Source of the DNA: Pseudomonas sp. PICF141
GTDB taxonomy: Bacteria; Pseudomonadota; Gammaproteobacteria; Pseudomonadales; Pseudomonadaceae
Assembly (NCBI RefSeq): GCF_002286815.1
Contig: NZ_MUNM01000037.1
Location: forward strand, 219,240-283,239
Length of the DNA stretch: 64,000 nucleotides
Reading direction: 5' to 3'
The translations under genes were made by a program, and so were the position numbers. The notes beneath the pieces are model-generated. The model was not told where the DNA came from. It was given only the letters and a program-made list of their open reading frames with translations, and made no database searches. This document shows positions 52,961-62,377 of the stretch, piece after piece. Every line of letters begins with the position of its first letter. Position 1 is the stretch's first letter.

Positions 52961-53881
52961 TCAACCGCTTACGGCTGCGTTGTCGTTTCGCAGGCCCGTC
53001 GTTGCGCCATCACAAACAAAATCGATAAACGCTCGCAACTTTGGCGTCAGGTAGCGGCTCGACGGCCATACCACCTGGATGTTCAGCGTGCGCAGCACTT
53101 TGTCGTCCAGTATCGACACCAGCGCTCCGGCGGCCAGTGCCTCGCGTACCGCAAACTCCGGGACGCAGGCGATGCCCAGGCCTTGGCGGGCCATGTGGAT
53201 CAGCATTTCCAGATTATTGCAGACCATCGTGGCCGGTACTTTCAACTCGCTGCCTTCGGCAAGCCCCGGCAGTGGCCATTTTTCCAGCTTGCCTGTGGAA
53301 GGCAGTTTGTAATGCAGGCAGTGGTGCTCCTGCAGTTGCTCGACATTCTGCGGGTAGCCGTGGCTCGCAAAGTAACTGGGGGCACCAACCAGGTAGAAGC
53401 TGAAGCTGTCGAGTTTCCTGGCCATTAACCGGGAGTCGTGCAACTGGCCAGTGCGCACCACGGCGTCGAAACCTTCCTCGACCACATCCACCAGCCGATC
53501 GGTGAAGTCCAGCTCCAGCTGGACTTCCGGATAATGCTGCATGAATCGTGAGAGCTGCATGAACAGAACGTTGCCCAGCAGCGGCAGGCTGATGCGCAGT
53601 TTACCTCGCGGTGTCTCGCTTGAGCTGGAGAGTTCCTGCTCAGCGGCTTCCAGTTCGTTAAGCACCCGGCGGCAGCGCTCCAGAAACAACGAGCCTTCGC
53701 TGGTCAGGTTGATGCTGCGGGTATTGCGATGGAACAGGCGTACGCCGAGTTTCTTTTCCATGCGCGCGATGCTCTTGCCCACCGCGGAGGCGGAGATCCC
53801 CAGCAAACGGCCGGCCCCAACAAAACTGCGGCTTTCGGCAACCTGCACAAACACCGTGATGCCATTGAGCTTATCCAACAC
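52961..53881 (-). CDS. LysR-family regulator
   Basis: A 306-residue LysR regulator with an N-terminal winged helix (FVQVAESRSFVGAGRLLGISASAVGKSIARMEKKLGVRLFHRNTRSINLT) and a periplasmic-binding-protein-like effector domain from about residue 90. It is divergent from the serine hydrolase/MFS operon, which it probably controls. The effector is unknown. Confidence 0.9.
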   Translation of the reverse strand: MLDKLNGITVFVQVAESRSFVGAGRLLGISASAVGKSIARMEKKLGVRLFHRNTRSINLTSEGSLFLERCRRVLNELEAAEQELSSSSETPRGKLRISLPLLGNVLFMQLSRFMQHYPEVQLELDFTDRLVDVVEEGFDAVVRTGQLHDSRLMARKLDSFSFYLVGAPSYFASHGYPQNVEQLQEHHCLHYKLPSTGKLEKWPLPGLAEGSELKVPATMVCNNLEMLIHMARQGLGIACVPEFAVREALAAGALVSILDDKVLRTLNIQVVWPSSRYLTPKLRAFIDFVCDGATTGLRNDNAAVSG

Positions 53882-54003
53882 TCACTCCTTTGATTGCGGA
53901 CCAAAAGGTCCGTGAACCTCGGAATTGTAGCCTCTGTTTCCAGATAACGGCCCCCTCTACCATCGAGACATCAAGTCCTTAATCCCACTGTTCAGGCCCG
54001 CCA

Positions 54004-55242
54004 ATGTCAGTCACCGAACCGCTTCGCCCATTACAGTTTCTCCGCGCGTTTGAATCCGTCCCGCTGGCCTCATGCATCGATGCAGTACTGGAGCAGACCT
54101 TGCGCGATCAGCGGCTGGTTGGCGCAGTGGTGCTGGTGGCTCACCGCGGCAAGCTTATCTACCGGCGCGCAGCCGGGTTTGCCGACCGAGAGGCGCGGCT
54201 ACCGATGCGCGAGGATGCCTTGTTTCGGCTGTCTTCGGTGTCCAAGCCGATCGTTTCGGTGGCGGCATTGGCATTGATCGACCAAGGCAAACTCAACCTG
54301 GATGACGACATCAGCCGCTGGCTGCCTGACTTCAAGCCGACCCTGAGCGACGGCCAGCCAGCCACGATCACGGTGCGTCAATTGCTGAGCCATACCGCCG
54401 GCTTCACCTATGGTTTTCTGGAAAGCGATCAGGGTGGCCCTTATCGCGATGCCGGTGTGTCCGATGGCATGGAGCGCAGCAACCTGACGCTGGAAGAAAA
54501 CCTGCGCCGCCTGAGCCACGCGCCCTTGTTGTACAAACCGGGCAGCTCATGGGGCTACTCGATTGCGACCGATGTCCTGGGCGGCGTGATTGCTGCGGTC
54601 ACCGGCACCTCGCTAGCCGCGGCAATCGACGCGTTGATCGCCAAGCCATTGGGTTTGCGCGATATCGGTTTCAGCGTGTCCGACGCCAGCCGCCTGAGCC
54701 CGGCGTACCTGAACGATCAACCACAGCCGCGGCGCATGAAAGAGCTGGAAGTGGTGCCGGTTTTCGAAGGCACCGCCGGCATCAAGCTGGAGCCGAGCCG
54801 GGCCCTCGACCCACAGGCTTTCAACTCCGGTGGTTCGGGATTGATCGGCAGTGCCGGTGAGTTCCTGCAGTTGCTCGAAACCCTGCGCAAAGGCGGGGCG
54901 CCGTTGTTGCCTGAAGCGCTGGTGGAAGAAATGGCCACCAACCAGACTGGCGAGCTCGAACTGGAAAACTGGCCCGGTCGCGGCTTCGGTCTGGGCTTTA
55001 CCGTGCTCAAGGACCCGGCTGCCGCCCAGACTGCCGAGTCGGTGGGTAGCTGGCGATTGGGCGGTGCCTATGGGCACTCCTGGTTTGTCGACCCGACCGA
55101 GCAATTGACGGTCGTTGCCTTCACCAATACCGCCTTCGAAGGCATGTTCGGACAATTTACCGTCGACCTGTGCAACGCCGTTTATGGGGCGATCAACAGT
55201 GACCGCAACAACGTCGTGGCCCCGCTGGAGTCAGACTCATGA
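54004..55242 (+). CDS. Serine hydrolase of the class C beta-lactamase family
   Basis: A 412-residue penicillin-binding-like hydrolase. The SxxK nucleophile is in SSVSKPIVSVAALALIDQG, the second motif (Y-x-[NS]-type) is GYSIATDVLGGVI, and the third motif region is AYGHSWFVDP, where H replaces the K of KTG, as in EstB-type esterases. No signal peptide is seen, so a cytosolic esterase or lactonase is more likely than a true beta-lactamase. Its end overlaps the following MFS gene (ATGA). Confidence 0.85.
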   Translation: MSVTEPLRPLQFLRAFESVPLASCIDAVLEQTLRDQRLVGAVVLVAHRGKLIYRRAAGFADREARLPMREDALFRLSSVSKPIVSVAALALIDQGKLNLDDDISRWLPDFKPTLSDGQPATITVRQLLSHTAGFTYGFLESDQGGPYRDAGVSDGMERSNLTLEENLRRLSHAPLLYKPGSSWGYSIATDVLGGVIAAVTGTSLAAAIDALIAKPLGLRDIGFSVSDASRLSPAYLNDQPQPRRMKELEVVPVFEGTAGIKLEPSRALDPQAFNSGGSGLIGSAGEFLQLLETLRKGGAPLLPEALVEEMATNQTGELELENWPGRGFGLGFTVLKDPAAAQTAESVGSWRLGGAYGHSWFVDPTEQLTVVAFTNTAFEGMFGQFTVDLCNAVYGAINSDRNNVVAPLESDS

Positions 55243-56423
55243 AAATGCTCCATCCGATCTACTTTCTCGCCCTAGGTCTGTTTGGCGTTTACACCATTGA
55301 GTTTGGCGTGGTCGGCATTCTTCCGGTGATCATCGAGTGCTTCGCGATCAGTGCGGCCCAGGCGGGCCTCTTGGTGGGGTTGTTTGCGCTGATCATTGCG
55401 GTCTTCGGCCCGGTTATGGTCCTGCTGCTGTCGCGCTTCAATCGCAAGAAGATCCTGACGATTGCCTTGTTCATGTTTGCCGCCACCAGCGTGCTATCGG
55501 CCTATGCACCCAACTTTGAATCGCTGATGGTGCTTCGGATCATCCCTGCGTTGTTTCACCCCGTGTACTTTTCCCTGGCCTTTGTCGCGGCCGTTTCGCT
55601 GTACCCGCCGCAGGAGTCGACCCGCGCCGCTGCCAAGGCTTTTGTCGGCACCAGCATGGGCATGGTGTTGGGGGTGCCGTTGACGACGCTGATCGCCGCG
55701 CAGTTTTCCTATGAAGCGTCGTTTCTGTTCTGCGCCGTGGTCAACTGCATTGCCGGTCTGGGGATCATTGCCAAGCTGCCGGACGCGCCCGACAAACAGC
55801 GGGTTTCCTATAAAGAGCAACTGGCCATTCTGCGCAAGTTCCCGCTCTGGCTGAACATCACCGCCTCGACGCTGATTTTTGCCGCGATGTTTTCCGTCTA
55901 CAGCTACTCAGCCGAGTATCTGGCCAAGGAAGCGGGCATGAGCGCGCTGATGATCAGCATCCTGCTGGTGATCTTCGGCATTGGCGGCGTCGCGGGCAAT
56001 CTGTATGCCGGCAAGCTGATCGGTCGGAACATGGTTCGCACAACCCTCCTGCACCCGATCCTGCTGGCCGGTGCCTATGGGCTGTTGTACCTGTTCGCCG
56101 GCCCGTCCCTGATGACCATGCTGGTTATCGTGGTGTTCTGGGGCGCGACCCATACCAGCGGGCTGATCGTCACACAGATATGGCTGACCTCCGAAGCGCC
56201 GGAAGCCCCCGAGTTCGCCACCGGCATTTATATCTCGTTCATCAACCTGGGCGTGACGCTTGGGTCAACGACGGGGGGCTGGTTCCTGGCACGCATGGGC
56301 TTGCAGGGCACCCTTTGCAGCGGTTTGCTATTTGCCGCGCTGGCCGTGTTGGTCATCGTGGTTAAAGTCCTGTTTTACAGTGCCGAGCCGCGCAAGGGAG
56401 GCGCGCAGATCGCCACGGATTGA
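55239..56423 (+). CDS. MFS transporter (DHA1, AraJ/YdhP-like)
   Basis: A 394-residue, 12-helix transporter beginning PIYFLALGLFGVYTIEFGVVGILPVIIECFAISAAQAGLLVGLFA, typical of sugar-efflux/AraJ-like DHA1 transporters. It is translationally coupled to the serine hydrolase by an ATGA, suggesting uptake or export of the hydrolase substrate or product. LysR control is likely. Confidence 0.87.
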   Translation: MKMLHPIYFLALGLFGVYTIEFGVVGILPVIIECFAISAAQAGLLVGLFALIIAVFGPVMVLLLSRFNRKKILTIALFMFAATSVLSAYAPNFESLMVLRIIPALFHPVYFSLAFVAAVSLYPPQESTRAAAKAFVGTSMGMVLGVPLTTLIAAQFSYEASFLFCAVVNCIAGLGIIAKLPDAPDKQRVSYKEQLAILRKFPLWLNITASTLIFAAMFSVYSYSAEYLAKEAGMSALMISILLVIFGIGGVAGNLYAGKLIGRNMVRTTLLHPILLAGAYGLLYLFAGPSLMTMLVIVVFWGATHTSGLIVTQIWLTSEAPEAPEFATGIYISFINLGVTLGSTTGGWFLARMGLQGTLCSGLLFAALAVLVIVVKVLFYSAEPRKGGAQIATD

Positions 56424-56529
56424 GTTGAACTCATATGCTCGTTGTTTGAGGCGATCCGGCCAATTGCTGCACACAGTCGTTCGGCATGATCTAAGCTCCA
56501 GAAGATGGTTTTTGCGAGCAGGGGTTTCA

Positions 56530-58311
56530 ATGCGAAGCACACCTGAAAACAGCCTGAAAAATGCGTTGAAAGCCTGTAGAGACAGCTTTATTTCTGTTGG
56601 CTTTTTCAGCTTTTTCATCAACGCACTCATGCTCGTGCCCACCTTCTATATGCTTCAGGTATATGGGCGGGTGATGGCCAGCGGAAGCCTGACAACCCTG
56701 GCAATGCTGACGCTGATCATGACAGGGCTGATCATCACGCTTGGCTCCCTGGAATGGATCCGTTCGCGCATCATGGTTCGGGTCAGTACCCGACTGGATG
56801 TGTTGCTGAGTCGCCAGGTCTACAAGGCCAGTTTCAAACGGGCGCTGGACAGCGGCGGGATGGATGCCTCGGCCCAGTCGCTCAACGACTTGACGGGTTT
56901 GAGGCAGTTTCTCTCCGGTAATGGGTTGTTCGCCTTTTTCGATGCGCCCTGGTTGCCGATCTACATCGCCGTGATGTTCATGTTTCACCCCTGGTTTGGC
57001 TGGGTGGCGACGGGCAGTGCGCTGCTGTTGTTATTGCTCGCGTTTATCAATGAGAAGCTGACGGGGCCAGCGCTGGCCCAGGCGAACAAGGAACATATCG
57101 GCGCGACGCTCTACACCACGAAGAATTTGCGCAACGCTGAAGTCATCGAGTCCATGGGCATGCTTGAGACCCTGATGGATCGTTGGGGGCACCGGCAAAG
57201 AAATGTTCTGTTGCTACAGGCCCAGGCCAGCGATAGAGGTGCCATTGTCAGCACAATTTCCAGAACGTTCCGGATCCTGGTGCAATCATTGATCCTGGGG
57301 CTGGGGGCCTACCTGGCCGTGGATCATCAAGTGGGGGCAGGCCTGGTATTTGCTGGCGCCGTGCTACTAGGGCGCGCATTGGCCCCCATCGATCTGATCA
57401 TCGGCAGCTGGAGGGGCTTTATTGCGGCTCGCTCGCAATACGGCCGTCTCAACGACATCCTCGACAAACAACAGGCTCAACCCGAGCGTATGTCATTGCC
57501 TGCGCCCCAGGGCCATGTGCAGGTGGAAAATCTGGTGGTTGCGGCACCTGGGTCGAGAACCCCGATCATCAACAACATAAGTTTCAGCGTGCCTGCCGGC
57601 TGCGTTGTCGGCATCATCGGTCCCAGTGCCGCGGGCAAATCGACCCTGGCCAGGGCATTGATGGGGGTATGGGTGCCGCTGCACGGCGTGGTCCGCCTCG
57701 ATGGTGCGGACATCAGCGCATGGGATAAAGATGAGCTTGGACCGTATATAGGTTATTTGCCCCAGGACATTGAGCTGTTCGAAGGCAGCATCAGCGAGAA
57801 CATTGCGCGCTTTGCCGAGGTCGACTCGGTAAAAGTCATTCAGGCTGCCAGGACCGCTGGCGTTCACGAAATGATTTTGCAATTGCCCGATGGCTACGAC
57901 ACCGTCATCGGCAGTGAAGGCCTCACGCTGTCGGGAGGGCAACGCCAGCGCATCGGACTGGCCCGCGCCCTGTATGGCAGCCCGCGACTGATCATTCTCG
58001 ATGAGCCCAACTCCAATCTTGATGAAGTCGGTGATCGCGCCCTGGTGGCAGCTATCCAGCAGATCAAGCAGAGCGGCGCGACCCTGTTCGTCATTACCCA
58101 CCGAACCAACATCGTGTCGCAACTTGACCGGCTCATGGTGATGAACGCAGGGGTTATCAGCCTCTATGGGCCACGCGAGCAAGTGCTCGCCGAGCTTGCG
58201 CAGAAACATCAGGCACAAAAGCACGCCATGTCGGCAGGCGCCACCATGGCTTCGGTCAAAACCAGCAAGGGGGACGCCGATGAACCCTACGATGCCCAGT
58301 CGTCAAATTGA
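56530..58311 (+). CDS. Type I secretion ABC transporter (PrtD/HasD-like)
   Basis: A 593-residue inner-membrane ABC exporter. Residues about 20-300 carry the transmembrane domain, followed by the ATPase with Walker A GPSAAGKST (364-372), signature LSGGQ (from 467) and Walker B LIILDEPNSNLD. The N-terminus lacks the C39-like domain of HlyB, placing it in the PrtD/AprD group used for proteases, lipases and adhesins. ATG 56530 follows AGGGG. It overlaps the adaptor gene by 32 bp. Confidence 0.94.
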   Translation: MRSTPENSLKNALKACRDSFISVGFFSFFINALMLVPTFYMLQVYGRVMASGSLTTLAMLTLIMTGLIITLGSLEWIRSRIMVRVSTRLDVLLSRQVYKASFKRALDSGGMDASAQSLNDLTGLRQFLSGNGLFAFFDAPWLPIYIAVMFMFHPWFGWVATGSALLLLLLAFINEKLTGPALAQANKEHIGATLYTTKNLRNAEVIESMGMLETLMDRWGHRQRNVLLLQAQASDRGAIVSTISRTFRILVQSLILGLGAYLAVDHQVGAGLVFAGAVLLGRALAPIDLIIGSWRGFIAARSQYGRLNDILDKQQAQPERMSLPAPQGHVQVENLVVAAPGSRTPIINNISFSVPAGCVVGIIGPSAAGKSTLARALMGVWVPLHGVVRLDGADISAWDKDELGPYIGYLPQDIELFEGSISENIARFAEVDSVKVIQAARTAGVHEMILQLPDGYDTVIGSEGLTLSGGQRQRIGLARALYGSPRLIILDEPNSNLDEVGDRALVAAIQQIKQSGATLFVITHRTNIVSQLDRLMVMNAGVISLYGPREQVLAELAQKHQAQKHAMSAGATMASVKTSKGDADEPYDAQSSN

Positions 58312-59605
58312 AAGCTTCGCTGGCTTGCCGATATCTGATCGTAAAGTACGCCGCCTGGGCATTGCTATTGTCGGGGTGACCTTCGGCCTGTTCGGCACTT
58401 GGGCGGCGCTTGCGCCCCTGGATGGTGCCGCTTACGCGCCGGGGGTGGTCACCGTGCAGACTTACCGCAAAACGGTCCAGCATCCTGAAGGGGGCATCGT
58501 CAAAGCGGTACTGGTCCATGACGGCGACATCGTCAAGCGTGGTGATCCGCTGATCATTCTTGATGATGCCCAGTTGCGCTTCGAATACGAGATGACCCGA
58601 GGTCAGTTGGTCGCGACCAGAGCGATGGAGGCAAGGCTGCGGGCCGAGCGCGACTCGCTGTCGGCAATCAGCTTTGGGGAGATAGCCGACCCGGAGAGTT
58701 TGCGTGGTGTGGAGGCGCGTCAGGGCGAGACTCGGGTATTCAACGCCAGACAAGGCTCGCGGCTGGGCCAGATGGCGGTGTTGCGCGAGCGCGTCGGCCA
58801 GTTGAGTCAACAGATCAAGGGACTGGAATCGATGATTGCTGCCAAAGTTCATCTGGAGAAATCCTACAGCGGTGAAATCGTTGAACTGACCGACCTGCTC
58901 AAGCAAGGGTTCGTGGATAAACAACGCCTGCTCGAGCAGGAACGCAAGCTGGGGATGCTCAGGTCGGAGGTGGCCGATCACCGTTCCGCCATTAACAAGA
59001 CCCGCCTGCAGATCAATGAAACGCAACTGCAGATTCTGCAAATCGACAAGGATTTCAATACCGAGGTGGCCAAGGAGCTGGCCGAGGTTCAGACCCGGAT
59101 GTACGACCTGCAAGAGAAAACCTCGTCTCTGGAGGACCGGCTCAGTCGTATTGTGATCCGCGCACCCGACGCGGGCATGGTGATTGGCATGACCGTGCAC
59201 ACCATCGGTGGTGTGGTGAGCCCGGCGACGCCGCTGCTGGATATCGTTCCATCGGTTTCCGAGCTGGTCATAGAGGCCCAGGTGGCGCCGGTGGATATTG
59301 ATCGCGTCGCCATTGGCAAGCGTGCCGATATCCGTTTCGGTGCATTCAATAGCTCGACCACTCCCGTGATTGAAGGCGAGGTCAGCAGCGTATCGGCTGA
59401 CCGGCTGGTCAACGAAAAGGCGGGGACGGCTTATTACCTGGCGCGGGTGCGGGTAACCGAGGAGGGCATACGCACGTTGGGTGAGCGTAAGTTGTTGCCG
59501 GGGATGCCGGCGGACGTCTTGATCATCACCGGGCAACGCACGTTGTTGCAGTACCTGATGCAACCGGCTCGCGATGCCATCGCTCAATCGATGATCGAGG
59601 AATAG
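58280..59605 (+). CDS. Type I secretion membrane-fusion protein (PrtE/HlyD-like)
   Basis: A 441-residue adaptor with one N-terminal membrane helix (LGIAIVGVTFGLFGTWAALAPLDG). A lipoyl/barrel part (VQHPEGGIVKAVLVHDGDIVKRGDPLIILDD), long coiled-coil hairpins (about 100-280), and a C-terminal beta-barrel (PGMPADVLIITGQRT) follow. It bridges the ABC transporter and the outer-membrane TolC-like protein. ATG 58280 has AGGGGG upstream and lies within the end of the ABC gene. Confidence 0.94.
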   Translation: MNPTMPSRQIESFAGLPISDRKVRRLGIAIVGVTFGLFGTWAALAPLDGAAYAPGVVTVQTYRKTVQHPEGGIVKAVLVHDGDIVKRGDPLIILDDAQLRFEYEMTRGQLVATRAMEARLRAERDSLSAISFGEIADPESLRGVEARQGETRVFNARQGSRLGQMAVLRERVGQLSQQIKGLESMIAAKVHLEKSYSGEIVELTDLLKQGFVDKQRLLEQERKLGMLRSEVADHRSAINKTRLQINETQLQILQIDKDFNTEVAKELAEVQTRMYDLQEKTSSLEDRLSRIVIRAPDAGMVIGMTVHTIGGVVSPATPLLDIVPSVSELVIEAQVAPVDIDRVAIGKRADIRFGAFNSSTTPVIEGEVSSVSADRLVNEKAGTAYYLARVRVTEEGIRTLGERKLLPGMPADVLIITGQRTLLQYLMQPARDAIAQSMIEE

Positions 59606-59608
59606 CCG

Positions 59609-60988
59609 ATGAGTGCGTCGACAGTTCTGCTGGGCGGTGTGTTCATGTTTGCAGCGGGTAGCGCTCTGGCGCAAACCCTTGCGCCAACACCGACTGGAGT
59701 CAGCGCGTCGACGTTTTCCACCGACCTCATGCAGTTGTACCGTGAGTCACGGCTGGAAGATCCGCGGGTACTGGCTTCCTATGCGCAAGCCCAGGCGGGC
59801 AAGGAACATCAGCGTGAGGCGATGGGGGCGCTGTTCCCGCAGGTCTCGCTCAACGCCGGGACGAATCGGATTCATCAGGAGAGCGACCTGGTGGAGCAAA
59901 GTTACGACAGTGAAAACTACAGCCTGGTGCTGCGTCAGTACCTTTACAACAAGGCCGCGTGGGAGAACTACCAAAAATTCAAAAGCCTGGCCAAGCAGTC
60001 CGAATCCCAGGCGCTGGATGCTCAGGCCGAGGCCACAGTGGACCTGGCGCAGCGTTACTTTGCCGCGTTGGCCGCCGAGGATGAACTGGAGTTGGTGAGG
60101 GCAGAGCGTCGAACCACGCAAAAGAGCCTGGACCGAGTCAATGCGTTGTACGAAAAGCAGCTGGCATTGATTACTGATCAGCTCGACCTCAAGGCCCGGG
60201 TAGATTTGCTGGCGGCGCAGGAACTGGATGCGCAGAACCGGGCCAGTATCAGTCGCGAGGAGCTGGCGGAGATCGTCGGCCGGCCGGTCAAGGAGAAGCT
60301 CAACCGGATTCGCGATGACGTGCAACTACGGGTTTCGGCGCAGAGTCTGGAATCCTGGGTGCGCGAGGGTATAGCGCTAAACCCGGCGCTCAAGGCCAAC
60401 GAGAGCAGCGTCGAGGCAGCGGGCGCGGCGTTGCGCAGCGGCAAGGGCGGACACTATCCGACCCTGAGCCTTACGCTGAGCGCGCAGCAGACCAACGAGG
60501 GCTACAACAATGCCCTGGCGCCGCGCACCGACAGTTATGTCGCCGGGATTGGCGTGCAGGTGCCGCTGTACAGCGGCGGTTCGACCTCGGCGCGGGTGCG
60601 TGGGCTCTATCAGGATCAGATTACCGCCGAACAGGAACTGGAGGCGATCCGGCGCCGGGTGGTCAAGGAGATCACCAGCGCTTACCTGACCGCCAATTCC
60701 AGCGGAGAAAAGATCAGTGCGAGCCGCAATGCCCTGGCCTCGGCACAACTGTCCAGAGTGGCGGCAGAGAAAGCGCTCGATTACGGAATGGTCAATGCCG
60801 TCGATGTACTGGCCACCGTACGCAACGAATTCCGGGCGCGTCGTGATCTGCTCAAAACGCAGTACGAATTCGTCACTAATGTCCTCACGCTCAATCGCTG
60901 GGCGGGAAAGCTGCCTGCCGAAAGTGTTGAAAGCGTTAATGGCTGGTTGGGCGCCGGCAGTTCCAGCCAGAACTTCACATCCCCCTGA
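59609..60988 (+). CDS. TolC-family outer-membrane protein of the type I system
   Basis: A 459-residue outer-membrane channel protein with a signal peptide (LGGVFMFAAGSALA) and the two-repeat TolC helical fold (YRESRLEDPRVLASYAQAQAGKE, then PALKANESSVEAAGAALRSGKGGHYPTLSL; LYSGGSTSARVRG). It completes the exporter. It starts 4 bp after the adaptor stop. Confidence 0.93.
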   Translation: MSASTVLLGGVFMFAAGSALAQTLAPTPTGVSASTFSTDLMQLYRESRLEDPRVLASYAQAQAGKEHQREAMGALFPQVSLNAGTNRIHQESDLVEQSYDSENYSLVLRQYLYNKAAWENYQKFKSLAKQSESQALDAQAEATVDLAQRYFAALAAEDELELVRAERRTTQKSLDRVNALYEKQLALITDQLDLKARVDLLAAQELDAQNRASISREELAEIVGRPVKEKLNRIRDDVQLRVSAQSLESWVREGIALNPALKANESSVEAAGAALRSGKGGHYPTLSLTLSAQQTNEGYNNALAPRTDSYVAGIGVQVPLYSGGSTSARVRGLYQDQITAEQELEAIRRRVVKEITSAYLTANSSGEKISASRNALASAQLSRVAAEKALDYGMVNAVDVLATVRNEFRARRDLLKTQYEFVTNVLTLNRWAGKLPAESVESVNGWLGAGSSSQNFTSP

Positions 60989-61524
60989 TCCTGCCGCAAT
61001 ACCGCCTGCGTCGTCGATAAATTGACGCCAGTATTGTGATTACGTCTGCGCGCAGGCCATTCGTCGGTTAATTGACGATTTCGAGCGCGACCAGACTTTG
61101 ATTGCAAGTCGCCACGGCACGCCTAAGACCCTGATTTTCTTTTAATTAATAGGCGTTCGGTACAACGGCCGGGCTACCCGCATGAGGCGTGAATCGACGA
61201 CTGGCCGGTGGGCGTGCTGGCAGTGTGCTGGTCTGGCCTAGACTCAGTTGAACAGCTCGAGGGAGCACATCAATCAACGCAAGTTATTGATGATTATTCC
61301 TGTTTATGTTGCCTCGATGGCTTTGCCCGGCTTTTGGAAACGCCCGCTACCCTGCTCGTAAAGCCTGTGGATGGGACCCAAAAAATGAATACCCGGGCAG
61401 GCACCGCTAAGGCCTGTCGGCGTTCGCATCTGTCCTTCGATCACGGTGGGCAGTTGAGTGAGCTGCTGAATCAGGGAAGGCCAAGGGAGGGAGGTCATTA
61501 ATTCTTCAAGGGAGTCAGGAAAAT
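60989..61524. other. Gap between type I operon and LuxR gene
   Basis: 536 bp. It includes an AT-rich part near 61135-61150 and short frames (for example 61208-61501) with no recognisable content. It probably holds the LuxR gene promoter. No clear terminator was seen after the TolC-type gene. Confidence 0.4.
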
Positions 61525-62268
61525 ATGACGACCCACAAAAAACCTATACGTGTGATGCTGGTCGATTGTCGTCCCCTCGTTCTCATGGGCCTTCAAGATT
61601 TGATCAATGCCAGAAAGCCTCAGATGGAAGTGAGCGGCCAGGCCACCACCTATACCAATGCGCTGGATCTTGCCGACCAGTTGCGCCCCAATGTGATTTT
61701 TTTCAGTTTTTTTCCAGATGCGCTGAACCCATTGGAAGTTGTTGCGGGACTCACCCGCGACGCCGAAATGAAAGTGCTGGTGCTCAAAGGCTTGTACGAA
61801 GCCATCCCCGTTGCCCAGGCGATAGAGGCGGGCGCACGCGGCATCGTGCTGGCGGAAGACCCGACGGAGTCGATCATCCAGGCCATCATCACAGTCCACC
61901 ATCGCGATACCGGACTGGATAGAGCCTGGGCCGGTGGGCTTTCCGGCTATGCCGCGACCGGGAATATCCATTTGAGATGCAATGTGGAGGAGGCAAAACA
62001 GGCGCGGCTGACACTCCGCGAGAGGGAATTGATTCGCGCCATTGTCGGGGATCCGTCCGCTAAATACATGAGCATCGCCGGGCGTCTGGGCATCAGCGAA
62101 CACACCGTGCACAACCACCTCAGCAATATTTATCAAAAGCTTGACCTGATCAACCGCATCGATCTGTTGATGTATGCGCTGAAGCACGGGCTCACCAACA
62201 ACGAAAAACCACCCGAGTCCACATGGGTGGAACTGGATTTGGTTTCACGTCGAAACAAGACGATCTGA
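61525..62268 (+). CDS. LuxR/NarL-type regulator with degenerate receiver
   Basis: A 247-residue protein arranged like NarL: receiver domain at 8-125 and a LuxR helix-turn-helix at about 165-230 (TLRERELIRAIVGDPSAKYMSIAGRLGISEHTVHNHLSNIYQKL). The receiver lacks key residues: the phospho-acceptor aspartate position reads Ser61 (PNVIFFSFF), the acidic pair is D14-C15, and the lysine after the fifth strand is replaced (IVLAED). It is therefore probably not activated by phosphorylation. AGGAAA precedes the ATG. It lies between the type I exporter and the adhesin gene and is a candidate regulator of both. Confidence 0.88.
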   Translation: MTTHKKPIRVMLVDCRPLVLMGLQDLINARKPQMEVSGQATTYTNALDLADQLRPNVIFFSFFPDALNPLEVVAGLTRDAEMKVLVLKGLYEAIPVAQAIEAGARGIVLAEDPTESIIQAIITVHHRDTGLDRAWAGGLSGYAATGNIHLRCNVEEAKQARLTLRERELIRAIVGDPSAKYMSIAGRLGISEHTVHNHLSNIYQKLDLINRIDLLMYALKHGLTNNEKPPESTWVELDLVSRRNKTI

Positions 62269-62327
62269 CACCCTTGGGTGCCTGTCGCAGGCGAGAGCGT
62301 GCGTATCTGAATAGTGGAACTGACAAA

Positions 62328-62363
62328 AGAATGCGAGGGTGGTTTGCGTCACCCTCGCATTCT
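62328..62363. terminator. Terminator between LuxR and adhesin genes
   Basis: AGAATGCGAGGGTG and CACCCTCGCATTCT form a perfect 14-bp stem with an 8-nt loop. On the minus strand it is followed by TTTTGT, so it ends the adhesin transcript 15 bp after its stop. Confidence 0.9.
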
Positions 62364-62377
62364 CTTACGCGCGTTTC

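Noticed and set aside
58256..59674. 472-codon minus-strand frame
   Set aside because: It is antisense to the HlyD-like adaptor, which has clear domains.
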